DNA from: Brachybacterium subflavum
GTDB lineage: Bacteria; Actinomycetota; Actinomycetes; Actinomycetales; Dermabacteraceae
Reading direction: 5' to 3'
Assembly: GCF_009299795.1 (NCBI RefSeq)
Contig: NZ_VIGP01000006.1
Location: forward strand, 192,290-256,289
Length of the DNA stretch: 64,000 bases
Part shown: positions 7,698 to 16,409 of the stretch, in pieces
Layout of the letters: each line of letters begins with the position of its first letter
How positions within the stretch are numbered: the first letter of the stretch is position 1
Notes under the pieces: model-generated
What the model saw: the letters and a program-made list of their open reading frames with translations, nothing else
Told to the model about the DNA's origin: nothing
Databases searched by the model: none
Program-made: the position numbers and the translations under genes

Positions 7698-9848
7698 ATG
7701 GCCCCCACCACCGCGCACCCCGGCAGCGTTCCCGCGTACACCGAGCACGTCACCCGCGTCCTCGCCGAGGACCGCGAGCACGAGGGGATCGGCACGATCA
7801 CCGTGCTCACCTTCGCCCCGCCGGAGGGGGAGACCCGCCCCGCGACGCTCGGGCCGCAGTCCCTCGAGAACGTCGATGCCGCACTCACCCGCGCCCTCGA
7901 CCGCGCCGAGGCCGGGGAGATCCAGGCGATCGCGCTCACCGGTACGGGCCGCGTCTTCCTCGCCGGCGCCGACCTCTCGATGTTCGCCGATCCCGCCGGC
8001 CGCGAGGCCATCGACCCCATGACCCGTCGCGCCCACGACCTGCAGGTCCGCATGCGCCGCGCCGCGGTCCCGGTGCTCGCCCACCTCAACGGCGCGGCCC
8101 TCGGCGGCGGCCTCGAGGTCGCGCTGATGGCCGACATCCGCACCGCCGGCCCCACGGTCCGCGGCATCGGACTGCCCGAGACCAGCCTGGGGATCCTGCC
8201 CGGCTGGGGCGGCACCACCCTCCTGCAGTCCGTCATCGACCCGGCGGACGCCGTCCGCGTGATCCTCGAGGACCCCGCCCGCGACAAGCAGCTCACCGCC
8301 GCGGCCGCCCACGAGCTCGGCATCGTCGAGGCGCTGGTCGAGGACCTCGACGCGGCGATCGACCACCTCGCCGGCCGCATCGCCGACGGCGGCATCGACC
8401 CGTCGGCCCGCCCGGACCCGATCCCCGCAGCCGGCTCCGAGCGCGCCCGGACGCTGCTCGCCGCGCTCGATGCCCCGCACAGCCCCGCCGAGACCCGCCG
8501 CGAGTGGGCCGATCGGATGGAGGCTGCGGGCGCCCCGTCGCTCACGCGCACGCTCGGCATCCTCGAGGCCCTCCCCGGCTCGAGCCTCGAGGACTCCCTG
8601 GCGGCGGAACGCGGGGCCATCGTCGGCCTCGCCGCCTCCGATGCCGCCGCCGGGTCGCTGTACTCGGCGGAGCTGCTGCGCCGCGGCAAGCCCGGCCGCC
8701 GCCCGGTCGAGGGCGCCCGAGAGATCCGCCGCGTGGGCGTGGCCGGGGCAGGCCTCATGGCCTCCCAGATCGCCGCGCAGCTCGCCCTCGGTCTGCAGGT
8801 CCCCGTCACCCTGCGCGACCTCGACGAGGACATCGCCGCCACGGGCCTCGCGCACGCCCGCGAGGTGATCGCCCAGGCCGCCTCGCGCGGGAAGCTCGAC
8901 GAGCAGTCCGCCCGCTCCGTCTCCGAGCTGCTGAGCGCGACGGCCGATGTCGCCGACCTCGCCGACTGCGACCTCGTCCTCGAGGCCGTCCCCGAGGTCC
9001 TCGCGATCAAGAAGAGCGTGCTCGGGGAGCTCGAGGGCGTCCTCGACCCCTCGGCCCTGCTGGTCACGAACACCTCCTCGCTCTCGGTGACCGCCATGAG
9101 CGAGGATCTCGACCACCCCGAGCGCGTCGTCGGCCTGCACTTCTTCAACCCCGTCGCGAAGATGCCGCTCGTGGAGGTCGTGCGCACCGAGCGCACCGCT
9201 CCGGAGGTCCTCGCGACCGGCCACGAGGTCGTGCGACGCTGCGGCAAGTTCGCCGTCGAGAGCGCCGACGCCCCCGGGTTCATCGTCAACCGTCTGCTGT
9301 TCCGGGTGCTCAGCGAGGTGCTGCGCTCCGCGGACCAGGGTGCGGACCTCGCCGCCGTCGACGCCTCGCTCGACCCCTTCGGCCTGCCGATGCGGCCCTT
9401 CGAGCTGCTCGACCTCGTGGGCATCGGCGTCGCGGACCACGTCGGCAAGGTCCTCGGCGAGCAGCTGGGCACCGAGCGCTTCCCGATCTCCACCGGACTC
9501 ACGCGTCTCCTGGATTCCGGCGAGGCGGGCACCGTGCGCGACCGCTCCCAGGTCCACCCGCAGGTCTCCGACGCGCTGCGCGCCGCCTTCTCCGACGGGA
9601 CCGCGGCGGGCGACTCCGCCCCCGTCGGCGATGCTCTCCTGGACCGGGTCCTGCGCGGGCTCGCCGAGGAGACCGGGCTGATGCTCGAGGAGGGCGTCGT
9701 CGAGCATCCCGAGCAGATCGATCTGGCGCTGATCCTCGGTGCAGGCTATCCGCGTCACCGCGGCGGGCTCACCCCGTACCTCGACCAGGCCGGCGTGAGC
9801 CGCGAGGTGGTCGGCCAGCCCTTCCACGGGGACCGCTTCACCCGCTGA
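7698..9848 (+). CDS. FadB/FadJ-type enoyl-CoA hydratase / 3-hydroxyacyl-CoA dehydrogenase
   Basis: Multifunctional beta-oxidation protein of 716 residues. The N-terminal crotonase domain (about 1-200) shows the oxyanion-hole segments A-G-A-D-L-S-M-F and N-G-A-A-L-G-G-G-L-E-V-A, and the catalytic-glutamate region L-P-E-T-S-L-G-I-L-P-G-W-G-G. The NAD-binding Rossmann motif V-A-G-A-G-L-M-A-S-Q-I-A starts near residue 350, and the dehydrogenase signature H-F-F-N-P-V-A-K-M-P-L-V-E-V-V follows near 480. C-terminal 3HCDH domains complete the length usual for FadJ-like proteins. It would hydrate 2-enoyl-CoA and oxidise the 3-hydroxyacyl-CoA. No thiolase gene adjoins it. GAAAGG precedes the ATG. Confidence 0.93.
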   Translation: MAPTTAHPGSVPAYTEHVTRVLAEDREHEGIGTITVLTFAPPEGETRPATLGPQSLENVDAALTRALDRAEAGEIQAIALTGTGRVFLAGADLSMFADPAGREAIDPMTRRAHDLQVRMRRAAVPVLAHLNGAALGGGLEVALMADIRTAGPTVRGIGLPETSLGILPGWGGTTLLQSVIDPADAVRVILEDPARDKQLTAAAAHELGIVEALVEDLDAAIDHLAGRIADGGIDPSARPDPIPAAGSERARTLLAALDAPHSPAETRREWADRMEAAGAPSLTRTLGILEALPGSSLEDSLAAERGAIVGLAASDAAAGSLYSAELLRRGKPGRRPVEGAREIRRVGVAGAGLMASQIAAQLALGLQVPVTLRDLDEDIAATGLAHAREVIAQAASRGKLDEQSARSVSELLSATADVADLADCDLVLEAVPEVLAIKKSVLGELEGVLDPSALLVTNTSSLSVTAMSEDLDHPERVVGLHFFNPVAKMPLVEVVRTERTAPEVLATGHEVVRRCGKFAVESADAPGFIVNRLLFRVLSEVLRSADQGADLAAVDASLDPFGLPMRPFELLDLVGIGVADHVGKVLGEQLGTERFPISTGLTRLLDSGEAGTVRDRSQVHPQVSDALRAAFSDGTAAGDSAPVGDALLDRVLRGLAEETGLMLEEGVVEHPEQIDLALILGAGYPRHRGGLTPYLDQAGVSREVVGQPFHGDRFTR

Positions 9849-9891
9849 GGGCACCCGGCCGCCGGCGGCCGTTCCGGGAGCTGGCGGTCCC

Positions 9892-9954
9892 GGGAGCCGA
9901 TGTCGCTCGGCGCCGCTCCGCACGGGGCGGCGCCGAGCGGCGTATCGGGCTCCC
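9892..9954 (+). terminator. Long compound hairpin after fadB-like gene
   Basis: An inner 13-bp perfect stem CGCTCGGCGCCGC/GCGGCGCCGAGCG (9904-9916 with 9927-9939, loop 10 nt) is enclosed by an outer stem GGGAGCCGAT / ATCGGGCTCCC with one bulged G. It lies 43 bases after the fadB-like stop and probably terminates transcription. I see no T-run. Confidence 0.7.
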
Positions 9955-10057
9955 GCCCCTGTGTGCGCTGGGGCACAATGGCCTCTCAGAGTGCCGTGGA
10001 CCTCGTCGGCACAGGTGCTGAGAGGAGGGGCGGGGCCGTACGGCGCCGCGCGACACG

Positions 10058-11245
10058 ATGACGCAACCACCGCAGAATCCCGGTCAGAACGGATGGGGCT
10101 CCGCCCCGCAGGGCGACGGCTCGGCCGACGGCGCCGCGGGCCCGCCCGACGGGCATCAGGGCTATGGACAGGACTTCGGCTCGGCCGACGGTGCCTATGG
10201 TCCGGCCGATGGCGCGTACGGCTCGGCGAATACCGGCTACGGCGGCCAGGGCACGGGCTATGGCGAACCGAACTCCGGCTACGACGCTCAGAACTCGGGC
10301 TACGCCGGCCAGGGCTCGAACTATGGCGATGCGAACTCCGGCTACGGCGCCCAGAACTCCGGCTTTGGCGGTTACGGCTCGGCGAACCCCGACTACGGCG
10401 CGGCAGGCGGAGGATATCCGGCGCCGCCCACGAGCCCCGGCTCATCGGCCTCCGCGAATCCCTACGGCGCGGCCACGGGCGCCTCGAGCGCGCCCGCATA
10501 CGGCGGGGGCGGCGACGGCTTCTCGAGCATCCAGCAGCAGGGAAGCGGAAGCGGCTCGAAGAAGTGGTGGTTCATCGGGTGCGGCGGCTGCGCGATCCTC
10601 GCGCTGCTCGCCGTCATCGCGATCATCGCGGTGTTCGCCCTGGCGGGCGGCGACGATCCGGAGCCGACGTCGGGCCCCGCCACGCAGGAGCAGACGACCG
10701 AGCCCGAGGAGACCACCGCCTCCGAGGAGCCCAGCGAGTCCGACGAGTCCAGCGAGGACGCGACCGCGTCCGACGGGGCCGGCGGCGGCTCCTCCTCCGA
10801 GCGCGGCACCCGCACCGACCCCCTGCCCGCGGGCAGCACGGTCACGGTGGAGGCGATCGACGGCGGGCAGGTCGACGTGAAGCTCGGGAAGGCGAACTTC
10901 GACGCCGACGAGGCCATCGCGAAGGCCGACCAGTACAACGAGAAGGCGCCGAACGGCCAGAAGTACATCCTGGTCCCCGTGACGATCACGTACCACGGCG
11001 ACGGCAGCGCGGCCGCGAACTTCGACGCCGCCGTCTCCTACGTGAGCGCGGACGGCAAGGGCTACGAGTACACGTACGCCATGACCGAGCACGACTACCT
11101 CGACGCCGAGCAGATCTACGACGGCGCCTCGGTCACGTACGACATGCCGTTCCTGGTCCCCGATTCCGACAAGGGCGACGGCGCCTTCAAGGTGTCCGGA
11201 CTCGTCGACTTCGACACCGATCCGGCGTTCGTCGCCGGCAAGTGA
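10058..11245 (+). CDS. Single-pass membrane protein, Gly/Tyr-rich N-terminus, DUF4352-like domain
   Basis: Protein of 395 residues in four parts: a long cytoplasmic low-complexity Gly-Tyr-Ser-Asn-rich region (residues 1-160, many G-Y-G, N-S-G-Y and A-N-S-G-Y units); one transmembrane helix (about 171-195, after K-K-W-W-F-I-G-C-G-G-C); an acidic Ser/Thr/Glu spacer (about 200-245); and an extracellular beta-sandwich resembling DUF4352 (about 250-395). Such proteins are common in actinobacteria and poorly understood. No ribosome site lies close to the ATG. Its C-terminal 14 nt-loop hairpin region is shared with the converging aminotransferase gene. Confidence 0.8.
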   Translation: MTQPPQNPGQNGWGSAPQGDGSADGAAGPPDGHQGYGQDFGSADGAYGPADGAYGSANTGYGGQGTGYGEPNSGYDAQNSGYAGQGSNYGDANSGYGAQNSGFGGYGSANPDYGAAGGGYPAPPTSPGSSASANPYGAATGASSAPAYGGGGDGFSSIQQQGSGSGSKKWWFIGCGGCAILALLAVIAIIAVFALAGGDDPEPTSGPATQEQTTEPEETTASEEPSESDESSEDATASDGAGGGSSSERGTRTDPLPAGSTVTVEAIDGGQVDVKLGKANFDADEAIAKADQYNEKAPNGQKYILVPVTITYHGDGSAAANFDAAVSYVSADGKGYEYTYAMTEHDYLDAEQIYDGASVTYDMPFLVPDSDKGDGAFKVSGLVDFDTDPAFVAGK

Positions 11246-11262
11246 CGTCGGGGCGCGGGGTG

Positions 11263-11294
11263 GTCCGCGCGGTGCCTGCTCAGCCCGCGCGGAC
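11263..11294. terminator. Possible bidirectional hairpin between converging genes
   Basis: GTCCGCGCG (11263-11271) pairs with CGCGCGGAC (11286-11294) across a 14-nt loop in the gap between the DUF4352-like gene and the converging aminotransferase gene, overlapping the end of the latter. A weak but plausible two-way terminator. Confidence 0.4.
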
Positions 11295-12620
11295 GCCCTC
11301 GGCCCAAGCGGCCAGGCGCCGCCCGGCCTCCTCGAGGGTGGCGCGGTCCTTGCAGAACGCCAGGCGCGCCCAGCTCCTCCAGCTCCCGGCCTCGCCCTCG
11401 GGCAGGAATGCGCTGACGGGGATCGCGGCGACGCCGGCCTCCGCGGGCAGGCGGTCGCAGAGCTCCGCCGCGTCCTCGGTGCCCAGGGGAGCGAGGTCGG
11501 CGAGGACGAAGTAGCCGGACTCCGCGACGATCAGCGGCAGCCCGATGTCGTCGAGCGCCCCGACCAGCAGGTCGCGGCGCTCGCGCAGGTCGTCGGCGAT
11601 CGCCGTGAAGTCCTCGTCGGCCATGGCGAGACCGCGTGCCACGGCACCCTGGAAGGGCGTGCCCGAGGCGTACGTGAGCCACTGCTTGACCCCGGTGACC
11701 GCCACGAGGATCGGCGCGGGCGCCGTCACCCAGCCGATCTTCCAGCCCGTCACCGAGAGCGTCTTGCCGGCCGAGCCCACGGAGATCGTGCGCTCGCGCG
11801 CTCCGGGCAGGGTCGCGACGGGCACGTGCTCGCCCTCGAAGACGAGGTGCTCGTAGACCTCGTCGGTGAGCACGAACGCGTCGTGCTCGGCGGCCGCATC
11901 GACGATGACCTGCAGCGTCTCCACGTCCAGGACCAGGCCCGTGGGATTGTGCGGGGAGTTCACGAGCACCACGCGCGTGCGCTCGGTGATCGCCGCGCGC
12001 AGCTCGTCCGGGTCCACGCGCAGGCGCGCCCGCGCGCCGCGATCAGCCTCCTGGCCGCCCGTCCCTCCGGCCCCGACGCTCTCGCGGCGGATCGGCACCG
12101 TCCGGTGCACGCCGCCGGCCAGGGCGATCACCGCCGCATAGGCGTCGTAGAACGGCGCGAGCGTGAGCACCTCGTCGCCCGGCCGCACGAGCGCCAGGAG
12201 CGACGCCGCGAGCGCCTCGGTCGCGCCGGCCGTCACGAGCACCTCGCTCTCCGGGTCCCAGCGCAGCCCGTAGAAGCGCTCCTGGTGCGCGGCGATCGCC
12301 TCCCGCAGGGCGGGAACCCCGGCGCCCGGCGGGTACTGGTTGCGCCCCTCCCGGATCGCCGCCACCGCGGACTCGGCGACGACCTCCGGGGGATCGGTGT
12401 CGGGGAAGCCCTGGCCCAGGTTCATCGCGCCGTGCGCCGCGGCGAGGGCCGACATGTGCGCGAAGATCGTCGGCCGCACCTCGCCGTCGCGCAGCAGGCC
12501 TGCGGCGCTCACCGCACGGGACCACGGGCCCGCGGGCGCCGGTGCGGACGACGGCACGGGCCGCGACGCTCCAGCGGGCTCCGGCGCGGATCGGCGGGCG
12601 GGGGAGAGGTGATCGGACAT
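11280..12620 (-). CDS. Class I/II PLP aminotransferase (DapC-like)
   Basis: Aminotransferase of 446 residues with the fold-type I layout: N-L-G-Q-G-F-P-D (substrate loop), V-T-A-G-A-T-E-A-L (PLP phosphate turn), N-S-P-H-N-P-T-G (Asn ligand), L-T-D-E-V-Y-E-H-L (PLP aspartate) and G-S-A-G-K-T-L-S-V-T-G-W-K-I-G-W (catalytic lysine). Best matches by motif are N-succinyldiaminopimelate aminotransferase and kynurenine/methionine aminotransferases; the sequence alone does not decide. The ATG at 12620 was preferred over an upstream in-frame Met because the extension is Arg-rich and unlike the family. About 40 N-terminal residues are Pro/Ala-rich and probably disordered. Confidence 0.85.
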   Translation of the reverse strand: MSDHLSPARRSAPEPAGASRPVPSSAPAPAGPWSRAVSAAGLLRDGEVRPTIFAHMSALAAAHGAMNLGQGFPDTDPPEVVAESAVAAIREGRNQYPPGAGVPALREAIAAHQERFYGLRWDPESEVLVTAGATEALAASLLALVRPGDEVLTLAPFYDAYAAVIALAGGVHRTVPIRRESVGAGGTGGQEADRGARARLRVDPDELRAAITERTRVVLVNSPHNPTGLVLDVETLQVIVDAAAEHDAFVLTDEVYEHLVFEGEHVPVATLPGARERTISVGSAGKTLSVTGWKIGWVTAPAPILVAVTGVKQWLTYASGTPFQGAVARGLAMADEDFTAIADDLRERRDLLVGALDDIGLPLIVAESGYFVLADLAPLGTEDAAELCDRLPAEAGVAAIPVSAFLPEGEAGSWRSWARLAFCKDRATLEEAGRRLAAWAEGVRAG

Positions 12621-12997
12621 GGTGCGAGTCTGGCAGGGTCTCGGCCGACGGGGGCAGGGTCGTCGCGGGCTGGACCGCGAGCGGCGCCGGCGGTCCTCGC
12701 GAGTCGCCGGGACGACCAGGAGGAACGCGGACGCACGCACCGGCGAACGCCCGGACGCGCCCCGTCGGACCTCCCGCGGCCCGTACTCAAAAGTTATGAA
12801 CGTGGGGTGACCTGCGGCATCGCCCGCAGGGTGGTCCGTGCCACTGGGAAATGACTGTCCGGAAACCTATAGTTCCCAGTTGTACAGGCACGGCCTGGTA
12901 CCAGGCGCCTCGGGTGGGGGTCCGAGGTGTCGTTGTGCAGCGGCCCGCGTCGACTGACATCGACGCGGGCCGCTCGCTGTGTCCGGACAAGAAGCGC
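12621..12997. other. 377-bp intergenic region rich in inverted repeats
   Basis: Lies between the aminotransferase start and the sufE stop. It holds three nested dyads: CCTGCGG/CCGCAGG (12811-12830), ACTGGGAA/TTCCCAGT (12843-12850 with 12873-12880) flanked by GTGCC/GGCAC (12838-12842 and 12887-12891), and a 14-bp terminator hairpin (12940-12973). The stretch 12785-12890 is clearly richer in A and T than the surroundings. No protein frame in it is convincing. It may carry the aminotransferase promoter or a structured RNA. Confidence 0.5.
12940..12973 (-). terminator. Terminator hairpin downstream of sufE
   Basis: A perfect 14-bp stem, GCGGCCCGCGTCGA with its complement, closes a 6-nt loop 24 bases beyond the sufE stop. 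The hairpin is symmetric and could also act on the plus strand. No T-run is seen on either side. Confidence 0.75.
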
Positions 12998-13501
12998 CTA
13001 CTGCAGGCCGGCCTTCTCGCCGAGCTGGCGCTTGATGCGGCCCAGCATCCCGGCCATGCCGCGCAGGCGCAGCGGGCTCACGACCTCGGCGAGCCCCAGG
13101 TTCTCGGTGACGTCGGCCGGGACCGCCCTGATCTGGCCCACGGTGAGCCCCTCGAGGCCCGCGGCGAGGATGCCCGCGAAGCCGCGCGTCGTCGGGGCCT
13201 CGGGCGGGGCCGAGAAGAACAGGCGCGCCGGGGCATCCTCGCCCTGTCCGTCGACCTCCGTGATGACGAAGATCGGTGACTGGCACTCGGGCACCGGCTC
13301 GAGCAGCTCGGGATGGTCGCGGTAGCGCTCGGGCAGCTCGGGGAGGCCGTCGGCGAACTCGAGCAGCATCTGCACACGATCATTGCCGGAGACCGCGTGG
13401 AAGTCGTCGACGATCTCCGCGAACGCCTCCGGGAGGGGCGCGCTCGCGCCCCGGTCGGCGGGGCTGTCGGCTGCGGGCATGCCGCCGGAGGCGGCCGTCA
13501 T
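12998..13501 (-). CDS. sufE: SufE-family sulfur acceptor protein
   Basis: SufE-like protein of 167 residues. The family core begins with [21 protein letters not shown], then V-P-E-C-Q-S-P-I-F. Cys73 in that segment is the conserved persulfide acceptor. The [11 protein letters not shown] motif follows. It would accept sulfane sulfur from a cysteine desulfurase or the neighbouring sulfurtransferase and pass it to Fe-S assembly. Its ATG overlaps the stop of the upstream sulfurtransferase gene (ATGA, 4 bp), so translation is probably coupled. No sufBCDS genes are in the window. Confidence 0.9.
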   Translation of the reverse strand: MTAASGGMPAADSPADRGASAPLPEAFAEIVDDFHAVSGNDRVQMLLEFADGLPELPERYRDHPELLEPVPECQSPIFVITEVDGQGEDAPARLFFSAPPEAPTTRGFAGILAAGLEGLTVGQIRAVPADVTENLGLAEVVSPLRLRGMAGMLGRIKRQLGEKAGLQ

Positions 13502-14397
13502 CGGGCGGGCACCTCGCCCGCCTCGGAGCCGGTGGCGATCGGGACGCGCACGCTGTTGCCCCACTCGGTCCACGAGCCGTCGTAGTTCTTCACGTCGGAG
13601 AAGCCCAGCAGGTACTTCAGCGCGAACCACGAGTGGCTCGCGCGCTCGCCGATGCGACAGTAGGCGATGACGGGCGCGGCAGGATCCAGGCCCTGCTCCT
13701 GCAGATAGACGGACTCGAGCTCGGCGCGCGGCCTGAAGCGGCCGTCCTCGCGGGCGGCCTTCGACCACGGCACGGAGCTCGCGCCGGGGATGTGGCCGCC
13801 GCGCACGGCGCCCTCCTGGGGGAAATCGGGCATGTGCAGGCGCTCGCCCGTGTACTCCTGCGGGGAGCGCACGTCCACGAGCTGGCCGCCCAGGAAGGCG
13901 AGCACGTCGTCGCGAAAGGCGCGGGAGGCCTCGTCGCGGCGCTCGAGCACCGGGTACTCGGTCGCCGCGGGCTGCGGGACCTCGCGGGTGATCTCGCGGC
14001 CCTCGGACTGCCAGAGGGCGCGGCCGCCGTCGAGCAGGCGCACATCGGCGTGGCCGAACAGCTCGAAGACCCACAGCGCGTAGGCGGCCCACCAGTTCGA
14101 CTTGTCGCCGTAGACGACCACGGTCGTGTCCGGGGTGATGCCGGCGCGGCTCATGAGCGCGGCGAACCCCTCGCCGTCCACGTAGTCGCGGGTCACCGGG
14201 TCGTTGAGGTCCAGGTGCCAGTCGATCTTCACGGCGCCGGGGATGTGCCCGGTGTCGTACAGCAGGACGTCCTCATCGGACTCGACGACCACCAGGCCGT
14301 CCTCGCCCAGGTGATCGGCGAGCCACGAGGTGGTCACGAGCTTCTCGGGATGCGCGTACTCCTGCAGCTCCGGTGCCGGGTCGGCGGGCAGTGCCAT
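13498..14397 (-). CDS. Thiosulfate sulfurtransferase (rhodanese, two domains)
   Basis: Two-domain rhodanese of 299 residues. The N-terminal non-catalytic domain (about 15-145) includes [10 protein letters not shown]. The catalytic domain (about 170-290) carries [14 protein letters not shown], in which the cysteine forms the persulfide. The C-R-I-G-E-R loop is characteristic of actinobacterial CysA/SseA-type thiosulfate sulfurtransferases. It transfers sulfur from thiosulfate or mercaptopyruvate to a thiol acceptor, and the coupled sufE suggests SufE as that acceptor. Start chosen for the GGAGGAG ribosome site directly upstream; the open frame extends further but without similarity. Confidence 0.92.
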   Translation of the reverse strand: MALPADPAPELQEYAHPEKLVTTSWLADHLGEDGLVVVESDEDVLLYDTGHIPGAVKIDWHLDLNDPVTRDYVDGEGFAALMSRAGITPDTTVVVYGDKSNWWAAYALWVFELFGHADVRLLDGGRALWQSEGREITREVPQPAATEYPVLERRDEASRAFRDDVLAFLGGQLVDVRSPQEYTGERLHMPDFPQEGAVRGGHIPGASSVPWSKAAREDGRFRPRAELESVYLQEQGLDPAAPVIAYCRIGERASHSWFALKYLLGFSDVKNYDGSWTEWGNSVRVPIATGSEAGEVPAR

Positions 14398-14606
14398 GGG
14401 GTGCCTCCTCCAGATCGCGTCCCGGGCGGGGCGGCGTCGGGCCGATACCGCATCGAATGGCCCACCCAGGTGTGGCGTATGGAGCCAGTCTCCCACCCTC
14501 GCGCGACGAGCGGCAGGGCGGGGTGAGCCGGGGAACGGCGGACGAGACACGCGGGACACGGCTCCGCAGGTGGACGCCGACGGTGGCGCCCCGGAGCGCG
14601 GAGGCG

Positions 14607-15719
14607 TCAGGAGGCGAACAGAGCGAACGCCCCGCCGATGCCGCCTGCGGACAGACCGCGGGCGAGCGCCAGCTGCAGCAGCAGGCGCGCCTTGTGGGCC
14701 GGGAGCACGCCCGCCATCAGGCAGCCGCTCGCGAGCAGATCGACCTCGCTGCCCGGGTAGGAGTAGTGATGGGTCGAGGTCCCGCCGTCGGGGATCCGGG
14801 TCGCGACGACCACCGGGACGCCCAGCTCGACGAGCCTCCGCAGCCGGGGCATCGCGCCCGCGGGCACGTGCCCCATGCCCGCGCCGTCCACGACGAGGCC
14901 GGCGATCGAGCCGCCCGGCAGGTCGTCGAGGATCTCGCCCTCGTCGCCGATGCCCAGGGAGATCACGGGGACGCGGGGCAGCGGGTCCGGGAGCTCGGGG
15001 CGGCAGGTGGCGGTCGGATCGGCCGACGCGCCCGGCGCGGTATCCGGCGACGAGCCCGCCGGCGCCTCTCCGAGCAGGCGCACGAGCGGCCGATCGGCGG
15101 CGTGCATCTCTCCCGCCGCGGGTCGCTGCAGCAGTCGCGCCGCGTCGTCGACGATCGCGAGCGCGCCGGCCGGCACGGAGCCGAAGGCGCTCACGGATCG
15201 GGAGGACAGCTTGCGCACGCGCGCGCCCAGATGGACGGCGCCGTCGAAGACCGCGAGCACACCGAGGCCGCGCAGCTCGGGCGCGGCCGCCGCACGGATC
15301 GCGTCGCGCACGTTCGCGGGGCCGTCGGCCCCCGGCGCGTCCGACGGGCGCATGGCACCGGTGAGCACGAGCGGGGAGTCGCGGTCCCAGAGGGCGTCGA
15401 GCACGAAGGCTGACTCCTCGAGGGTGTCGGTGCCGTGCGTGAGGACCGCCCCGCGTGCGCCCGCGTCGACGGCGGACCGGGCCCGGTCGAGCACGGCGCG
15501 CAGATGATCGGGCCGCACGGACGGCGAACCGATGTTCGCGACCTCTTCGTGCGTGACCTCGACGCCTGCGGGCAGACCCGCCGCGACGACATCCTCGCCT
15601 CCCGAGCCCGGTGCGGCCCCCTCGCCGTCCGCGCCGGTCATGAAGATCGTCCCGCCCAGCGACAGCACGTGGATGCGCGCGGAGGCGTCGGGAGCGGGGA
15701 GGCCGTCGAGGATGCTCAC
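14607..15719 (-). CDS. Type I/II L-asparaginase
   Basis: Asparaginase-family protein of 370 residues that hydrolyses L-asparagine to aspartate and ammonia. The first catalytic motif is L-S-L-G-G-T-I-F-M (nucleophilic Thr near residue 24). The second is [12 protein letters not shown] (Thr-Asp near 116-117, preceding the usual lysine region). [18 protein letters not shown] follows. No signal peptide is visible, so it is cytoplasmic. The start is GTG with AGGATCG upstream. A Pro/Ala-rich insertion near residues 225-245 is longer than usual. The upstream unknown gene ends nine bases before it, suggesting one operon. Confidence 0.92.
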   Translation of the reverse strand: MSILDGLPAPDASARIHVLSLGGTIFMTGADGEGAAPGSGGEDVVAAGLPAGVEVTHEEVANIGSPSVRPDHLRAVLDRARSAVDAGARGAVLTHGTDTLEESAFVLDALWDRDSPLVLTGAMRPSDAPGADGPANVRDAIRAAAAPELRGLGVLAVFDGAVHLGARVRKLSSRSVSAFGSVPAGALAIVDDAARLLQRPAAGEMHAADRPLVRLLGEAPAGSSPDTAPGASADPTATCRPELPDPLPRVPVISLGIGDEGEILDDLPGGSIAGLVVDGAGMGHVPAGAMPRLRRLVELGVPVVVATRIPDGGTSTHHYSYPGSEVDLLASGCLMAGVLPAHKARLLLQLALARGLSAGGIGGAFALFAS

Positions 15720-15728
15720 CCGGCGATC

Positions 15729-16298
15729 CTACGGGGCAGGCGCCTCGTCACCGGGGCCCTCGGAGTCGTCGCGATCCGGGGCCGCGTCGTCCCTCGCCTC
15801 GAAGAGGACGACCATGGGGTCCGCCTCGGTGCGCCGGCGCTCGATCTCCTCGGGCGGGTACTGGTGGACATCGGCGCCGCCCGCCTGGCGATAGGCGCGC
15901 TCGGTGACGTGGAGGCGCATGTCGGCGGGGATCTCGACCCTGTCGTCGTCGAGCAGCACGGCGAAGCCGCCGTCGACCGCCTCGATGCCGTGGAACGTCC
16001 CCCATGCCTCCACGCGCGGAACCTCGATCGACACGCGGTCCAGCTCGGCCATCAGGGGACCCTGCACGTGGGCGGGGTCGAGGAGGACGTCGGGCATGGC
16101 GCCGTGGTGGACCCCTCCGTCGTCGGCGATCCGCTGGCGCGCCATCTGCTCGGCGAAGAGTGCTGCGAGCAGGGGGAGCGGGCCGTCCTGCGGCGGGGGC
16201 GAGGCCTCGACCCCGGCGACGGTGCGCGGGTTCGATGCTTCCACCGGATCGCCCGGTCCCTGCGGGTCCTCGGGTCCTGATGCGGCTGCTGTATCCAT
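15729..16298 (-). CDS. Conserved-looking unknown protein upstream of asparaginase
   Basis: Protein of 189 residues with a good GGAGGT ribosome site, nine bases upstream of the asparaginase gene on the same strand and so probably co-transcribed. Residues 45-165 look folded (alternating hydrophobic strands such as [22 protein letters not shown]). Both ends are acidic and Pro-rich. No membrane segment, signal peptide or recognised motif. Function unknown. Confidence 0.6.
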   Translation of the reverse strand: MDTAAASGPEDPQGPGDPVEASNPRTVAGVEASPPPQDGPLPLLAALFAEQMARQRIADDGGVHHGAMPDVLLDPAHVQGPLMAELDRVSIEVPRVEAWGTFHGIEAVDGGFAVLLDDDRVEIPADMRLHVTERAYRQAGGADVHQYPPEEIERRRTEADPMVVLFEARDDAAPDRDDSEGPGDEAPAP

Positions 16299-16409
16299 GG
16301 CGCTCGACCTCCTCGACGGGCATCGCGGTGCTGTCTGTGCCCACCGCCCACTGTTCCACGCGGCGCGGACGCGCGCACCCCTCCCCGAGGCGCCGGGTGC
16401 GACCTGCGC

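Noticed and set aside
10160..10420. Repetitive Tyr-Gly-rich stretch that might look like a CRISPR or satellite array
   Set aside because: Units are irregular, have no conserved spacer-repeat structure and stay in frame as a protein low-complexity region.
7641..10499. Very long open frame (over 950 codons) on the minus strand opposite the fadB-like gene
   Set aside because: It is the antisense shadow of a well-supported gene. The translation is low-complexity, Arg/Gly/Ala-rich and matches no family.
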